Positions 1 to 8,504 are shown, numbered from the stretch's first letter. The stretch is 64,000 nucleotides of DNA from Gammaproteobacteria bacterium UBA7803 (GCA_002480525.1 DLCH01000009.1:62001-126000); one strand, 5' to 3'. Notes: generated from the sequence alone by a model not told the origin. Numbers and translations are program-made.

Positions 1-1418
1 AGGCGCTGTTCCTCGCGGTGCAAATACCAGGCCTGCTCGCGCAGGCGCTGGATCGCCTCAAGGAACTCGTCAGATTTCCGATTGGGGGCAGCCAGATACT
101 CGATGATCTCGCTATCTGTGAGACCAATGCGGCCACCAACAGCGCGGGAGAGTGACGACGCCAGAAGCAAAGTCATGACCTGCTTGGCGGCATCGCTATC
201 CAATTCGTCATCGATCGACTCAGCGATCGCATTTCCATTGTCAGCGATGTCTCGCGTGACCGCGGGCATGAGCTTGGGTGCAATCCGCTCGATTTCGTCC
301 TTGACCTGATCATCGTTCAGGTCGAGATGCTGCGTGCCGATCAAGAAGACGTCGTCGCTTTCCCGCTGGGAAACGCTCTTCAGAAGCCGGGCCGTGAATT
401 GCATCAATCCGCGCGTTTGGCGGAATCCTTCGTTTTCCTTGAACAGTGCAACCAGATGTTTGAACGAAGGATGGAAGGGGTAGGTCTCACGCACCTGTTC
501 GGTAATTTGCTCCAGACTTGCTGCGACTATGTAGCCACCGTCCTCCGCCTTCTTGACCTGCTGTGCATACTCTTCCGCGATTTCGGTAATCACGCGCTCG
601 TCAGGAAGTTCATTGATCAGTCGCTTCTTGAGAATCTCGTAGATCTCGTTGCCGGCGAGCTGCACCGGCGTAATCGTCATGGCCTGGCGGCGCGTTTCTT
701 GCTGCAAGTTAGAGATAGCGTCTCCAAGCGCTTTGGTTTGCGCTTTGTAGCTACCCGAGAGGTTCGCGACGACAATGCAGCAGTTCGGCAGCTCCAGCGC
801 GGCGCTCATCAGCGCGCCGAGACTGTAGACGACCATGTTGGCCAAAGTGCCTTGACCGAAGACCTGCGTACTCGCGTTATCGAGATAGGGCGGAAGCTCA
901 TCCAAGAGTATCAACGTAGGCTGGTCGCCGATGATGGACTTCCACTGGGTCTGATCCACCGCCTTCGGACCATTGACCCAGTAGGGCCTGATGGCTTCTT
1001 CCTGTCCGAGCTGGTTGGCGATCTCGCCCCAGATGTAGTTGTCGGGGTTGTTGCGGCCATTGAATGCCGCGATCCGGGCGTTGGCGAAGTCGATGCGCGA
1101 GTTGAGTTCTGGCGCGAGCACCTCTGGCCGCAAATGCGGATGACGAGCTAGCAGCCCCAAGGCAACCATCATGTGCGTCTTACCGCCACCCATCGCTTGG
1201 GTGAGTTCAAACACCGCCTGGTCGGATTTGCCGGACAGCCGCAGCATGCCCTCACGAAACAGCTGGTCCATGCCATGAGTGACATAGTTGCGCGAGAAGA
1301 ATTCGCGACCATCCCCTTCGTCCTTGATCAGATCCGCCAGGTTCTCTATGCCCTGGCTCATCCGGTAGTCCTGGATGACGGGGTTGAAGCTGCAAGCCTG
1401 CTTAATCGTCTTGATCAT
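1..1418 (-). CDS. DUF499-family P-loop ATPase (N-terminal 472 residues; gene runs off the window)
   Basis: The minus-strand frame is open from an ATG at 1418 down to base 1 with no stop, so only the N-terminal part is visible. Residues 75-82 read AMGGGKTH, a Walker A loop, and further on TLILLDELPPYL is a Walker B segment; both are typical of DUF499 proteins. These large ATPases are found beside DNA methylases and helicases in antiphage islands (known from family context). The start overlaps the stop of the upstream RHH gene by 4 bases (ATGA), so the two are probably translated together. The ORF is AT-richer than the core chromosome. The function here is inferred, and the partners expected downstream (a DUF1156 methylase, DUF3780) would lie outside the window. 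Confidence 0.8.
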   Translation of the reverse strand, partial: MIKTIKQACSFNPVIQDYRMSQGIENLADLIKDEGDGREFFSRNYVTHGMDQLFREGMLRLSGKSDQAVFELTQAMGGGKTHMMVALGLLARHPHLRPEVLAPELNSRIDFANARIAAFNGRNNPDNYIWGEIANQLGQEEAIRPYWVNGPKAVDQTQWKSIIGDQPTLILLDELPPYLDNASTQVFGQGTLANMVVYSLGALMSAALELPNCCIVVANLSGSYKAQTKALGDAISNLQQETRRQAMTITPVQLAGNEIYEILKKRLINELPDERVITEIAEEYAQQVKKAEDGGYIVAASLEQITEQVRETYPFHPSFKHLVALFKENEGFRQTRGLMQFTARLLKSVSQRESDDVFLIGTQHLDLNDDQVKDEIERIAPKLMPAVTRDIADNGNAIAESIDDELDSDAAKQVMTLLLASSLSRAVGGRIGLTDSEIIEYLAAPNRKSDEFLEAIQRLREQAWYLHREEQR

Positions 1419-1615
1419 GCTGAGTGATCCCCGCTTTTGTCCTCAATGTCCTCGGGGCTAGCGACGGCAATGCCGTGCTGCTCGCAGTAATCGCGGATCA
1501 ACACCTCGACCATGTTGGCGATGGAGCGATGCTCCTGCTGAGCTGCGGCGCGCAATGCGTCTTTTAGACCTGGATCTATCCGAAAGGTCAGCGTGGCTGT
1601 CTTGGTGGTGCCCAT
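1415..1615 (-). CDS. Ribbon-helix-helix (CopG/Arc-like) DNA-binding protein, 66 aa
   Basis: A short protein with an N-terminal beta strand (TATLTFRIDPGLKDAL) followed by two helices (AAAQQEHRSIANMVEVLIRDYCEQHG), the layout of a ribbon-helix-helix repressor. I chose the ATG at 1615 rather than the upstream in-frame start at 1648 because the protein then begins just before the RHH strand, and because the longer version would run into the TACTG repeat array that looks like its operator. It overlaps the DUF499 gene by 4 bases. It probably autoregulates itself and DUF499, and may act as the antidote-like or sensor part of that unit; only DNA binding is supported by sequence. Confidence 0.75.
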   Translation of the reverse strand: MGTTKTATLTFRIDPGLKDALRAAAQQEHRSIANMVEVLIRDYCEQHGIAVASPEDIEDKSGDHSA

Positions 1616-1958
1616 TCCCCTTACAGACCCCCTGCAAATGTACTGCAATATACTGTATTGTACTGCGGAATGCGATCAGGGTGCGTTTGGCTTCCTACTC
1701 GGTAGCTCAACTTTGGGTCTGGCCTTAGTCTGGAAGGGTTTATCAGCTAACCTATTGAAATGAAAAGACTCGAGACAGCCCGTAGCACTTGGCGAGGACT
1801 CCCGTGATTGTTCAGGCGTGGGGAGCCCGCGACATTGAGGGCAAGGCGCATCCGAATCGAGCGCGCGCGACGATCACGGGTACCGAGCCTGACTTGCTGG
1901 GTTTTGCCCCAACATCGGTGGGCGGCCACTCAGGGATTCGCCGGATCGGACGCACAGC
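1616..1958. other. Divergent intergenic region between the RHH/DUF499 unit and the nuclease-SIR2-HerA operon
   Basis: This 343-base stretch separates two divergent transcription units. It holds the TACTG array on the RHH side. ORFs in it overlap each other on both strands and resemble nothing, so I call no gene. I see no confident sigma70 promoter for the plus-strand operon, although the AT-rich part around 1740-1780 is the likeliest place for one. Confidence 0.5.
1641..1665. promoter_or_regulatory. Candidate RHH operator: three TACTG repeats at 10-bp spacing
   Basis: TACTG starts at exactly 1641, 1651 and 1661, one helical turn apart, and the intervening CAATA and TATTG are inverted. Tandem short boxes one turn apart are what ribbon-helix-helix dimers bind side by side. 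The array sits 26 bp upstream of the chosen RHH start. Binding is inferred. Confidence 0.5.
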
Positions 1959-3461
1959 ATGACTGTCCCGATCACAGCCTCGATGCTCTATGACCTCGTT
2001 TCCTGCCCACACCGGGTGACAATGGACGTCTTCGGGGATGCTTCAGAGCATGACGAACCGAATGCGTTCGTGGAGCTTCTTTGGGAAAAGGGATCGCTCT
2101 ATGAAAAGGAGGTAATGGAAGGGCTGGAGATACCGTTCACCGATCTCTCAAAATACCAGGGCCTCGAGAAGACTCAATCCACATTGGAGGCCATGCGGCG
2201 CGGCGACGTCCTGATATACAGCGGGCGCATGGAGGCCGATGGTCTACTCGGCGATCCTGATCTTCTTCGCAAAGAGGGCGGTGGGTATGTCGCTGGGGAC
2301 ATCAAGTCTGGCGCTGGTCTCGAAGGATCAGACGATCTGTCGAGGCCCAAGAAGCATTATGCGGTTCAGCTTGGTCTCTACACCGATATCCTGGAACGCA
2401 AAGGGCTTTCAGCCGGAAGACGCGGTTTCATCTGGGATATCAATGGCGATGAAGTCATATACGACTTTACGAGTCCCGAGGACGGGCGAAGCTCGCGCAC
2501 TCTCTGGCAGGTCTACGAAGACACGCTGGCCCATGCGCAGGAAATCGTTACAAGAAGAACCGAGACGCTTCCGGCCTATAGCGGCGTCTGCAAACTCTGT
2601 CATTGGTATACGGCTTGCGTCTCGCGTCTGACTGATTCCAACGATTTGACGCTCATCCCCGAGTTGGGCCGTTCAAAACGTGATGCCATGATCCCTCGTG
2701 TGCGAACGATTCGGGAATTGGCGAGCTCAGACCCTGGGGAATTCATCGCTGGCAACAAGACGGTATTTCCTGGAATCGGTCCGGCTACTCTGAAGAAGCT
2801 CCACGCCCGAGCAACATTGATTGCTGCTGGAGAAAAGGGCGTTCCCTACTTGAAGGAGCCTATGTCGCTACCGTCTGAAGACTTGGAATTGTTTTTTGAT
2901 ATCGAAGTCGATCCCATGCGCGACATTTGTTACCTACATGGATTCGTCGAACGGCGCGGTGGTGACAGCAATTCAGAAAAGTTCGTCCCATTCTTTGCTG
3001 AGGAGCCAAGTGCAGAAGCGGAGAAAATGGCTTTCGCTCGAGCGTGGCGGTACATGCGGGATAGCCAACCCTGTGTGATTTACTACTACTCGAAGTACGA
3101 ACGAACGATTTACAGGAAGCTTCAAGTTAAGTATCCGGATATTTGCACCGTCGCCGAACTAGAAGAGTTATTCGCTCCCGCACACGCCGTGGACCTCTAT
3201 TTTGATGTTGTGCTTAAGTTGACAGAATGGCCGACTCGCGACTACTCGATCAAGACGCTCGCAAATTACTTGGGATTTATGTGGCGGGATTCGCACCCTT
3301 CAGGGGCCGCCTCTATCGAATGGTTTCACAAGTGGGTCGGGACAGGCGATCCGGAAGTTCGGCAACGGATCTTGGACTACAACGAAGATGACTGCCGTGC
3401 GACTCGTGTGCTGCGCGATGCGCTCGACGATCTGCGCGTTAAGCCGGAGAGGCTTGGATGA
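1959..3461 (+). CDS. TM0106-family RecB/Cas4-like nuclease with C-terminal RNase H-like domain
   Basis: 500 aa. The N-terminal half is a RecB-type nuclease: GDPDLL around D99, the D-x-K motif VAGDIKSG (D114, K116) and Q137 in YAVQLGLY. Cysteines C16 (SCPHR) and C211, C214, C220 (CKLCHWYTAC) are arranged as in Cas4/AddB-type iron-sulfur clusters. Residues 268-285 (VFPGIGPATLKKLHA) look like a helix-hairpin-helix. The C-terminal part carries FFDIE (D314, E316) and YNEDDC (D477, D478), a DEDD/RNase H-like exonuclease fold as in TIGR03491 proteins. The stop overlaps the SIR2 start by 4 bases (ATGA), so it belongs to the SIR2-HerA operon. Nuclease activity on nucleic acid is a family inference; its target is unknown. 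Confidence 0.85.
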   Translation: MTVPITASMLYDLVSCPHRVTMDVFGDASEHDEPNAFVELLWEKGSLYEKEVMEGLEIPFTDLSKYQGLEKTQSTLEAMRRGDVLIYSGRMEADGLLGDPDLLRKEGGGYVAGDIKSGAGLEGSDDLSRPKKHYAVQLGLYTDILERKGLSAGRRGFIWDINGDEVIYDFTSPEDGRSSRTLWQVYEDTLAHAQEIVTRRTETLPAYSGVCKLCHWYTACVSRLTDSNDLTLIPELGRSKRDAMIPRVRTIRELASSDPGEFIAGNKTVFPGIGPATLKKLHARATLIAAGEKGVPYLKEPMSLPSEDLELFFDIEVDPMRDICYLHGFVERRGGDSNSEKFVPFFAEEPSAEAEKMAFARAWRYMRDSQPCVIYYYSKYERTIYRKLQVKYPDICTVAELEELFAPAHAVDLYFDVVLKLTEWPTRDYSIKTLANYLGFMWRDSHPSGAASIEWFHKWVGTGDPEVRQRILDYNEDDCRATRVLRDALDDLRVKPERLG

Positions 3462-4690
3462 CAAATATTCAGCAGACGCACGACGCTCAAAAGACCCTCG
3501 CGGATCTGCGAGACCATCTGGCGCGACACGACAAACCAATCGCATTCTTCTTTGGCGCTGGCACATCGTGTTCTGTGCGAATTGCCGCTCAAGAGGATGG
3601 GACCAAATTTCAGCCGATCATTCCCGCGGTTGCCGCTCTGACGACCATTTGCCGGGAAGAGGGGGGAATGCTCGGCGAAGAGTATGGGGCGGCGTGGAAA
3701 TCAGTCGAGACTCATTGCGAAGAACATGGCCAAGACCCAAACGTCGAAAACATTCTGTCGCGATTGCGGATTATGCTCAACGCAGTCGGCAACACCGACA
3801 CGTTGTCCGGTCTCAACAAGGAGAAGATAGCGAGGCTGGAAGAGTCCGTTAGAAAAACCATCGCCAGGGTGGTAACGCCGGATCTGGGAAGGATTCCAAG
3901 CGGCCACGCGCACCGAAAATTTGCGCGTTGGTTGGTCAGGACATCGCGCCGAAATCCCGTCGAGATTTTCACGGTCAACTACGATGTGCTAGTGGAGCAT
4001 GCGCTGGAAGCCGAGCGAATCCCTGTCTTCGATGGATTTGTCGGAAGCTATAAGCCGTTCTTCAATGCCGATAGTCTGCGCAGACAAGAATCGGCGCCTG
4101 GGGCGAATTGGGTGCGGCTTTGGAAAATGCATGGCTCGGTGACATGGCAGCGCTTTGAATTGGACGGGCGCATTCGTGTGGTCAGGGGAGAACCGAATTC
4201 AGCTGGTGAGATGATTTACCCATCGTTTGAAAAGTACGATGAATCGCGGCAGCAGCCCTATTCCGCGTTTACAGATCGGTTGTCCCGCTTTCTAGAGCAG
4301 GACGACGCCTTACTTATCGTGGCGGGATTTAGCTTTGGAGATGAGCACATTAACAATCTGATCTTTGGTGCCTTGGAAAATAGACCTCGAACGCATGTTT
4401 ACGCACTGCAGTTCGAAGAGCCACCGCATGAAAGTGAGTTGAGCAGGCGCGCCTATCAGCGAACAAACATGATAGTAATCGGACCGGAGACCGGAATTAT
4501 CGGCGGACGACGGGCAGCTTGGGCTCCGGTTGAAAGCCCTGCATTCATGGACGTCGCCTTTGAGTTGAAGCCCGGAGGACCGGATGACGTGGCACAAGAC
4601 CCTGAAGGCCAGAATGCCAAGGCGGGCTTGATGAAGATCGGCGATTTCGCGTCATTTTGCGATTTTCTTGAAGCTATGACGGGCGGATAG
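3458..4690 (+). CDS. SIR2-family protein (SIR2_2-like), likely NAD+-consuming defence effector
   Basis: 410 aa. The NAD-binding motif GAGTS is at residues 33-37 (AFFFGAGTSCSV), TVNYD at 172-176 carries the conserved Asn and Asp, and KMHGS at 223-227 supplies the candidate catalytic His225; GFSFGDEHIN at 290-299 is the late Rossmann motif. This pattern fits the defence-type SIR2 proteins rather than protein deacetylases, as there is no zinc-binding cysteine module. It overlaps the nuclease gene upstream by 4 bases and ends 6 bases before the HerA gene. In known SIR2-HerA systems the SIR2 subunit forms a complex with HerA and depletes NAD+ on infection; the same role is inferred here. Confidence 0.85.
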   Translation: MTNIQQTHDAQKTLADLRDHLARHDKPIAFFFGAGTSCSVRIAAQEDGTKFQPIIPAVAALTTICREEGGMLGEEYGAAWKSVETHCEEHGQDPNVENILSRLRIMLNAVGNTDTLSGLNKEKIARLEESVRKTIARVVTPDLGRIPSGHAHRKFARWLVRTSRRNPVEIFTVNYDVLVEHALEAERIPVFDGFVGSYKPFFNADSLRRQESAPGANWVRLWKMHGSVTWQRFELDGRIRVVRGEPNSAGEMIYPSFEKYDESRQQPYSAFTDRLSRFLEQDDALLIVAGFSFGDEHINNLIFGALENRPRTHVYALQFEEPPHESELSRRAYQRTNMIVIGPETGIIGGRRAAWAPVESPAFMDVAFELKPGGPDDVAQDPEGQNAKAGLMKIGDFASFCDFLEAMTGG

Positions 4691-4696
4691 GAGACC

Positions 4697-6568
4697 ATGC
4701 CTCTCACAGACCCAACATTTATTGGGCAGGTTGCATCAGTGACAGGAGCTGTAGTTCGGGTGCGCCTGCGGGAGGATATGCCTTCGACACTGGTCATGAT
4801 TGGCGGCGAGTCTTATCGGGTCGGACAGATTGGCGGATTCTTCCGCGTTCCGCTTGGATACGCCAATCTATACGCCGTCTGTACTCAGATTGGTGCTGAT
4901 GCTGCTCCGCATGGGAGCGCTGACGAGGTCCTGGGGACGATCCTGGAAACTGACGGGCAATCTCGTCTGTCCGGGTTTCGTTGGATGACCATCGTACTCT
5001 TCGGCGAAGGATTGGGTAGCGAGTTCGAACGAGGCGTCGGGCAGTACCCAACGGTTGGTGACGAAGTACATCTGGTCACCAATGATGACCTGCAAGTTAT
5101 CTACGGATGGGCTAAGGCGAGGAAAGGTACGATTTCTATAGGACAAATAGCCGCCGCATCGGGGATATCGGCAGACATCAGTGTAGCCGGGCTTGTGAGT
5201 CGGCATAGCGCGGTCGTCGGCTCCACCGGAGCCGGCAAATCTAACCTCGTGACCGTCCTCATGGAAACTGTTTCCGATGGAAGTCTGCCGAACGCCCGCG
5301 CAATTGTTGTTGATCCGCACGGAGAGTACGCATCCGCACTAGGAGATAGGGCAAGAGTATTCCGCATCAGGCCGAATGAGCAAATCGGTGAGAGACCATT
5401 GCGAGTGCCGTTCTGGGCCTTGCCATTTTCTGAATTGCAGCTGCTCACGCTCGGCGGTCTTCAGCCGAATCACGAAGCGACTATTCGGGATCTAGTGCTT
5501 GACATGAAGGCTGCTGCGGCAGAGCGGCTCACGACGCCTCCACCGCCGGAAACACTGACTGCTGATTCTCCTGTGCCGTTCAGCATAAAGAGGCTTTGGT
5601 ACGAGCTTGATCAATTCGAGCGAATGACGTTTCGAACGACTGGAAATCAGCAAACTGCTGATCAAGCTTACGAACCCGAAGCAGTCGGAGACGCGTGCGA
5701 ATTGCGGTCTGATCGCTATCCTTCCGCGAGCCCTTACAACGAAGCGCCATATAAGAATCAGAGAAAGCGTAACGTCGAACGGCACCTGGAATTGATGCGT
5801 AGTCGGCTGAAGGACGCGCGTTACTCCTTCCTCTTTTCCCCCGGAGGCGGCTTGGAGCCGAATTTGGAGGGCGAAATCGATCATGACCTGGATGATTTAG
5901 TTCGAGAGTGGGTGGGTCATGACAGACCCATAACGATTTTTGATGTTTCGGGTCTTCCATCGGAGGTCTTGCCGACGATTGTCGGGACTATGCTTCGAGT
6001 GGTCTACGACATTCTTTTCTGGGCACAAGATCTCCCAATCGGTGGGCGTCAACAACCGCTGCTCGTGGTTCTTGATGAAGCACATCGCTTTGTGCCCGAA
6101 GGGAAGGATTCTTCGGCGCATCGAACTCTATCGATGATTGCGAAAGAGGGCCGTAAGTACGGAACCGGACTGATGCTAGTCTCTCAACGCCCCTCAGAGA
6201 TTGACAGTGCTGTACTGAGCCAGTGCGGGTCCTTGATCGCCATGAGGCTGACTAATTTGTCGGACCGAAGCAAGGTCAGCGCGGCCGTTCCCGATGATCT
6301 TGGCGGGCTTGTCGAGCAATTGCCGTCGTTGAGAACGGGCGAAGGAATATTTCTCGGTGAGGTTATGCCAATCCCGTCTCGGGTGCGCGTGCGCAAGGCC
6401 AGGCATAAGCCGGTGGGTGACAATCCGAAGCTTCCCGACGCGTGGCAGGTGGCGGAACGTCCGGACGGGGCGCTTTACGCGCAAGCGCTAGCGAACTGGC
6501 GAGCCCAGTCCACGTCTGCGGACGTTGGAACCGTTGAAGGTGAAGGCGAGGAGGTTGCCGATGCCTGA
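4697..6568 (+). CDS. herA: HerA/DUF87-type hexameric ATPase
   Basis: 623 aa. An N-terminal HAS-barrel-like region (about 1-90) precedes the motor: Walker A GSTGAGKS at 175-182, DPHGE at 206-210, Walker B LLVVLDEAHRF at 455-465, and SQRPSEID at 496-503 with the glutamine and arginine expected at the subunit interface. Residues about 270-400 form an insertion with little recognisable sequence. It follows SIR2 after 6 bases and overlaps the KTSC gene by 8 bases. HerA in this setting is the partner of SIR2 (SIR2-HerA/Nezha). It could also couple to the nuclease two genes upstream, as HerA-NurA pairs do in archaea. Complex formation is inferred. Confidence 0.88.
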   Translation: MPLTDPTFIGQVASVTGAVVRVRLREDMPSTLVMIGGESYRVGQIGGFFRVPLGYANLYAVCTQIGADAAPHGSADEVLGTILETDGQSRLSGFRWMTIVLFGEGLGSEFERGVGQYPTVGDEVHLVTNDDLQVIYGWAKARKGTISIGQIAAASGISADISVAGLVSRHSAVVGSTGAGKSNLVTVLMETVSDGSLPNARAIVVDPHGEYASALGDRARVFRIRPNEQIGERPLRVPFWALPFSELQLLTLGGLQPNHEATIRDLVLDMKAAAAERLTTPPPPETLTADSPVPFSIKRLWYELDQFERMTFRTTGNQQTADQAYEPEAVGDACELRSDRYPSASPYNEAPYKNQRKRNVERHLELMRSRLKDARYSFLFSPGGGLEPNLEGEIDHDLDDLVREWVGHDRPITIFDVSGLPSEVLPTIVGTMLRVVYDILFWAQDLPIGGRQQPLLVVLDEAHRFVPEGKDSSAHRTLSMIAKEGRKYGTGLMLVSQRPSEIDSAVLSQCGSLIAMRLTNLSDRSKVSAAVPDDLGGLVEQLPSLRTGEGIFLGEVMPIPSRVRVRKARHKPVGDNPKLPDAWQVAERPDGALYAQALANWRAQSTSADVGTVEGEGEEVADA

Positions 6569-6776
6569 AATGCACTACGTCGATTCCTCAAACATTGAGG
6601 CTGTTGGCTACGACTCGGATAGCCAGGAACTGCACGTGCGCTTTCTCAAGTCCGGTGAAACCTATGTCTACTACCACGTTGATGAATGGGTGTTTCAGGA
6701 CCTTATGCGGGCGGATTCAAAAGGGGCGTATCTAAACACCAACATCAAGGACCGATATCAGTACGGCAAGTTGTAA
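6561..6776 (+). CDS. KTSC-domain protein, 71 aa
   Basis: A single KTSC domain: MHYVDSSNIEAVGYD at the start, then TYVYYHVDEWVFQDLM and the signature SKGAYLNTNIKDRYQY near the end. The ATG at 6561 is preceded by GAGGAGG at good spacing, so I prefer it to the in-frame ATG at 6525. It begins inside the 3' end of herA (8-base overlap) and is therefore translationally coupled. KTSC is a small domain named after its occurrence at the C terminus of some lysyl-tRNA synthetases; its biochemical role is not established. Its placement as the last gene of this operon suggests a regulatory or sensor subunit, but this is a guess. Confidence 0.8.
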   Translation: MPEMHYVDSSNIEAVGYDSDSQELHVRFLKSGETYVYYHVDEWVFQDLMRADSKGAYLNTNIKDRYQYGKL

Positions 6777-6813
6777 CCGTTGGGTCACCATCGAATTCAG
6801 CAGTCAATGCTCC

Positions 6814-6990
6814 TCACAGGCCTACTAGCGAGGCAATAGCTTTGTCCGCCTCTTCTTCGAGCGTGACATTCCGGTTTCCAAGTTTCTTAGGCTTCGGCAG
6901 CTTTCCATCCCTGCGCAGCCGCCAGATCATCATGTTCGAGCAGCCGCCAAGCTTCTCCTTCAGTTGCTTGTCGGTGATTAGTCGTTTCAT
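6814..6990 (-). CDS. AlpA-like excisionase/regulator, 58 aa
   Basis: Sequence MKRLITDKQLKEKLGG begins a MerR/AlpA-like helix-turn-helix, followed by SNMMIWRLRRDGKLPKPKKLGNRN, typical of AlpA proteins that act as excisionase or activate the integrase of P4-like elements. The open frame extends upstream to a GTG at 7146 that overlaps the integrase stop, but GGGAG lies 7 bases before the ATG at 6990 and the family starts at this methionine, so the short form is preferred. It lies downstream of the integrase on the same strand and converges on the KTSC gene, 37 bases away. Confidence 0.75.
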   Translation of the reverse strand: MKRLITDKQLKEKLGGCSNMMIWRLRRDGKLPKPKKLGNRNVTLEEEADKAIASLVGL

Positions 6991-7142
6991 CAATCGTCTC
7001 CCGTCGTAACGTGATATCGACGGATACGATTGTTGCGGGGAGCATCCTGTATCGCCGCTAAAAATCAATTCGACCTGCGTCGTGGTTATTAAGGTCCTGA
7101 CTTTGCTCATGATGTTCCGATGATTTCGAGCCGGAACGGGGG

Positions 7143-8345
7143 TCACCGCTTCTTATTCGGCGCCTTCGTGACTGCGTCGAGATAGTCGGCCCACCACTGC
7201 ATCAGGCGCGTCCGCTCCTCAAATCGGTCGCCGCGGTCGTAGGCGCCTTTGACTTTGTTCTGCTCGGTATGGGCCAGCGCGCGTTCGACGGCGTCGACGG
7301 ACCACATGCGGTGTTTCTTACCGTCGACCTCCGTGATGGCCTCGTTGAGGATCGTCGAGGCGAGGGCTCGGAACCCGTGGACGGTGGTGCGCTTATGGAA
7401 GCCCATCCGGTACACGGCGAAGATCATGGTGTTCTGGCTCGCAGGTTTGTCCTCGAGGCGGCCGGGCATCAACCACTGTGAGTGACCCGAGACCTTGTGC
7501 AATTCCTCGAGCGTGGCGAGCGCCTGCTGTGACAGTGGCACGCGGTGCTCACGCCGGTTCTTCATCCGTTCGCCCGGGACCGTCCAAAGGCCTTCTTCAC
7601 GGTCGAACTCCGTCCACCTCGCTTCGCGGACCTCGCTGGTGCGCGCCAGGGTCAGGATCAGGAGCCGCAATCCCAGCCGGGTTGCTGCGTCACCCTGATA
7701 GGTCTCGAGAGCATGCAGGAAGGTCGGCAGCTCCTCGGCAGCAAGGGCGGTCTGTTGACCCTTCTTGCGCGGCTTCAGGTGATTGTGGAGTTCGCCGGCC
7801 GGATTGACCTCGCGGTAGCCGAGGGCGACGGCGCGGGAGAAGACCGCCCGCACGCGCTGAAGAACGCGGGTCGCGATCTCGCCGGCGCCACGGTCCTCGA
7901 TGCCCTCGATCAGGGCCATGATCTCCCGCGGCTGGATCTCGTCGACCGGGCGGGGGCCCAGCGTCGGCAGGATGTCGATCTCGAGCGAACGCCAGACCTG
8001 GGAGGCGTGTTTCTTGGTCCATCCGGGCGTCTGCCGGGCGTGCCACTCCTTGGCGACGGCAAGAAAGGTGGGCGTCGTTGAATCGGAGGCCTGCTTCTCC
8101 GCCTGCTTGGCCGCGGAAGGGTCGTCGAGCTTGCGGGCGTCCTGCCACTTCTCGCGCGCCTCCGCCAGGCCGACCTTGGGGTACGGCCCGAGGCTGAGGG
8201 TCTTCTCCCGGCCGTTGACGCGGTACTTGCCGCGCCAGAGCTTGCCGCCGGTCGGGGTGATGAACAGGTACAGCCCGTCACGGTCGTAGAGCTTCCGCGG
8301 CTTGTCGCCGACCTTCGCGTTCTTGATTTCCTGGATCGTCAGCAT
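7143..8345 (-). CDS. P4-type tyrosine integrase of the ssrA-associated island
   Basis: 400 aa. The N terminus (DGLYLFITPTGGKLWRGKYR) is the DUF4102 arm-binding domain; the middle is a SAM-like core-binding domain; the C terminus carries the catalytic set R235 (TLARTSEVR), H323 and R326 (TVHGFRALAST), H359 (ALAHTE) and Y369 (GAYDRGDR). It is full length with all catalytic residues present. It lies 188 bases from the 3' end of ssrA, a standard attachment site for this family, so it should recombine the element with the tmRNA gene. Repeated GGGGGTAT boxes directly upstream may be its arm sites or operator. Its GC content is closer to the core genome than that of the defence genes. Confidence 0.92.
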   Translation of the reverse strand: MLTIQEIKNAKVGDKPRKLYDRDGLYLFITPTGGKLWRGKYRVNGREKTLSLGPYPKVGLAEAREKWQDARKLDDPSAAKQAEKQASDSTTPTFLAVAKEWHARQTPGWTKKHASQVWRSLEIDILPTLGPRPVDEIQPREIMALIEGIEDRGAGEIATRVLQRVRAVFSRAVALGYREVNPAGELHNHLKPRKKGQQTALAAEELPTFLHALETYQGDAATRLGLRLLILTLARTSEVREARWTEFDREEGLWTVPGERMKNRREHRVPLSQQALATLEELHKVSGHSQWLMPGRLEDKPASQNTMIFAVYRMGFHKRTTVHGFRALASTILNEAITEVDGKKHRMWSVDAVERALAHTEQNKVKGAYDRGDRFEERTRLMQWWADYLDAVTKAPNKKR

Positions 8346-8347
8346 CT

Positions 8348-8395
8348 GGGGGTATTTTCTGGCTGGGGGTATTTTATACCCCCAAATATACCCCC
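8348..8395. repeat. GGGGGTAT boxes upstream of the integrase
   Basis: GGGGGTAT occurs at 8348-8355 and 8365-8372, and its complement ATACCCCC at 8376-8383; a shifted copy ATACCCCC is at 8388-8395. The central pair forms a perfect 8-bp inverted repeat with a 3-base loop (8365-8383). Such arrays next to int genes are usually arm-type integrase sites or an autoregulatory operator; which one applies cannot be told from sequence. Confidence 0.55.
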
Positions 8396-8474
8396 GGAAA
8401 GGGCGTGAAGGCGGGATATAGCGAGGTACCCCGAGAGATGCTTTTGCTAAACGTATTTACTTGATTTAGATAAG

Positions 8475-8500
8475 AAAAAAGCGCCACTGAGGGCGCTTTT
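8475..8500 (-). terminator. Rho-independent terminator downstream of ssrA
   Basis: On the minus strand AAAAGCGCC-CTCAG-TGGCGCTTTTTT forms a GC stem followed by a T run, 34 bases beyond the ssrA 3' end. The A run on the other side makes it bidirectional in form. It lies on the element side of the junction. Confidence 0.8.
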
Positions 8501-8504
8501 CCTT

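Noticed and set aside
1..1427. Plus-strand ORFs at the left edge
   Set aside because: They are antisense to the open DUF499 frame, which carries Walker A and B motifs.
1747..2012. Overlapping short ORFs on both strands between RHH and the nuclease gene
   Set aside because: No ribosome-binding sites, no recognisable sequence, and they overlap the nuclease start.
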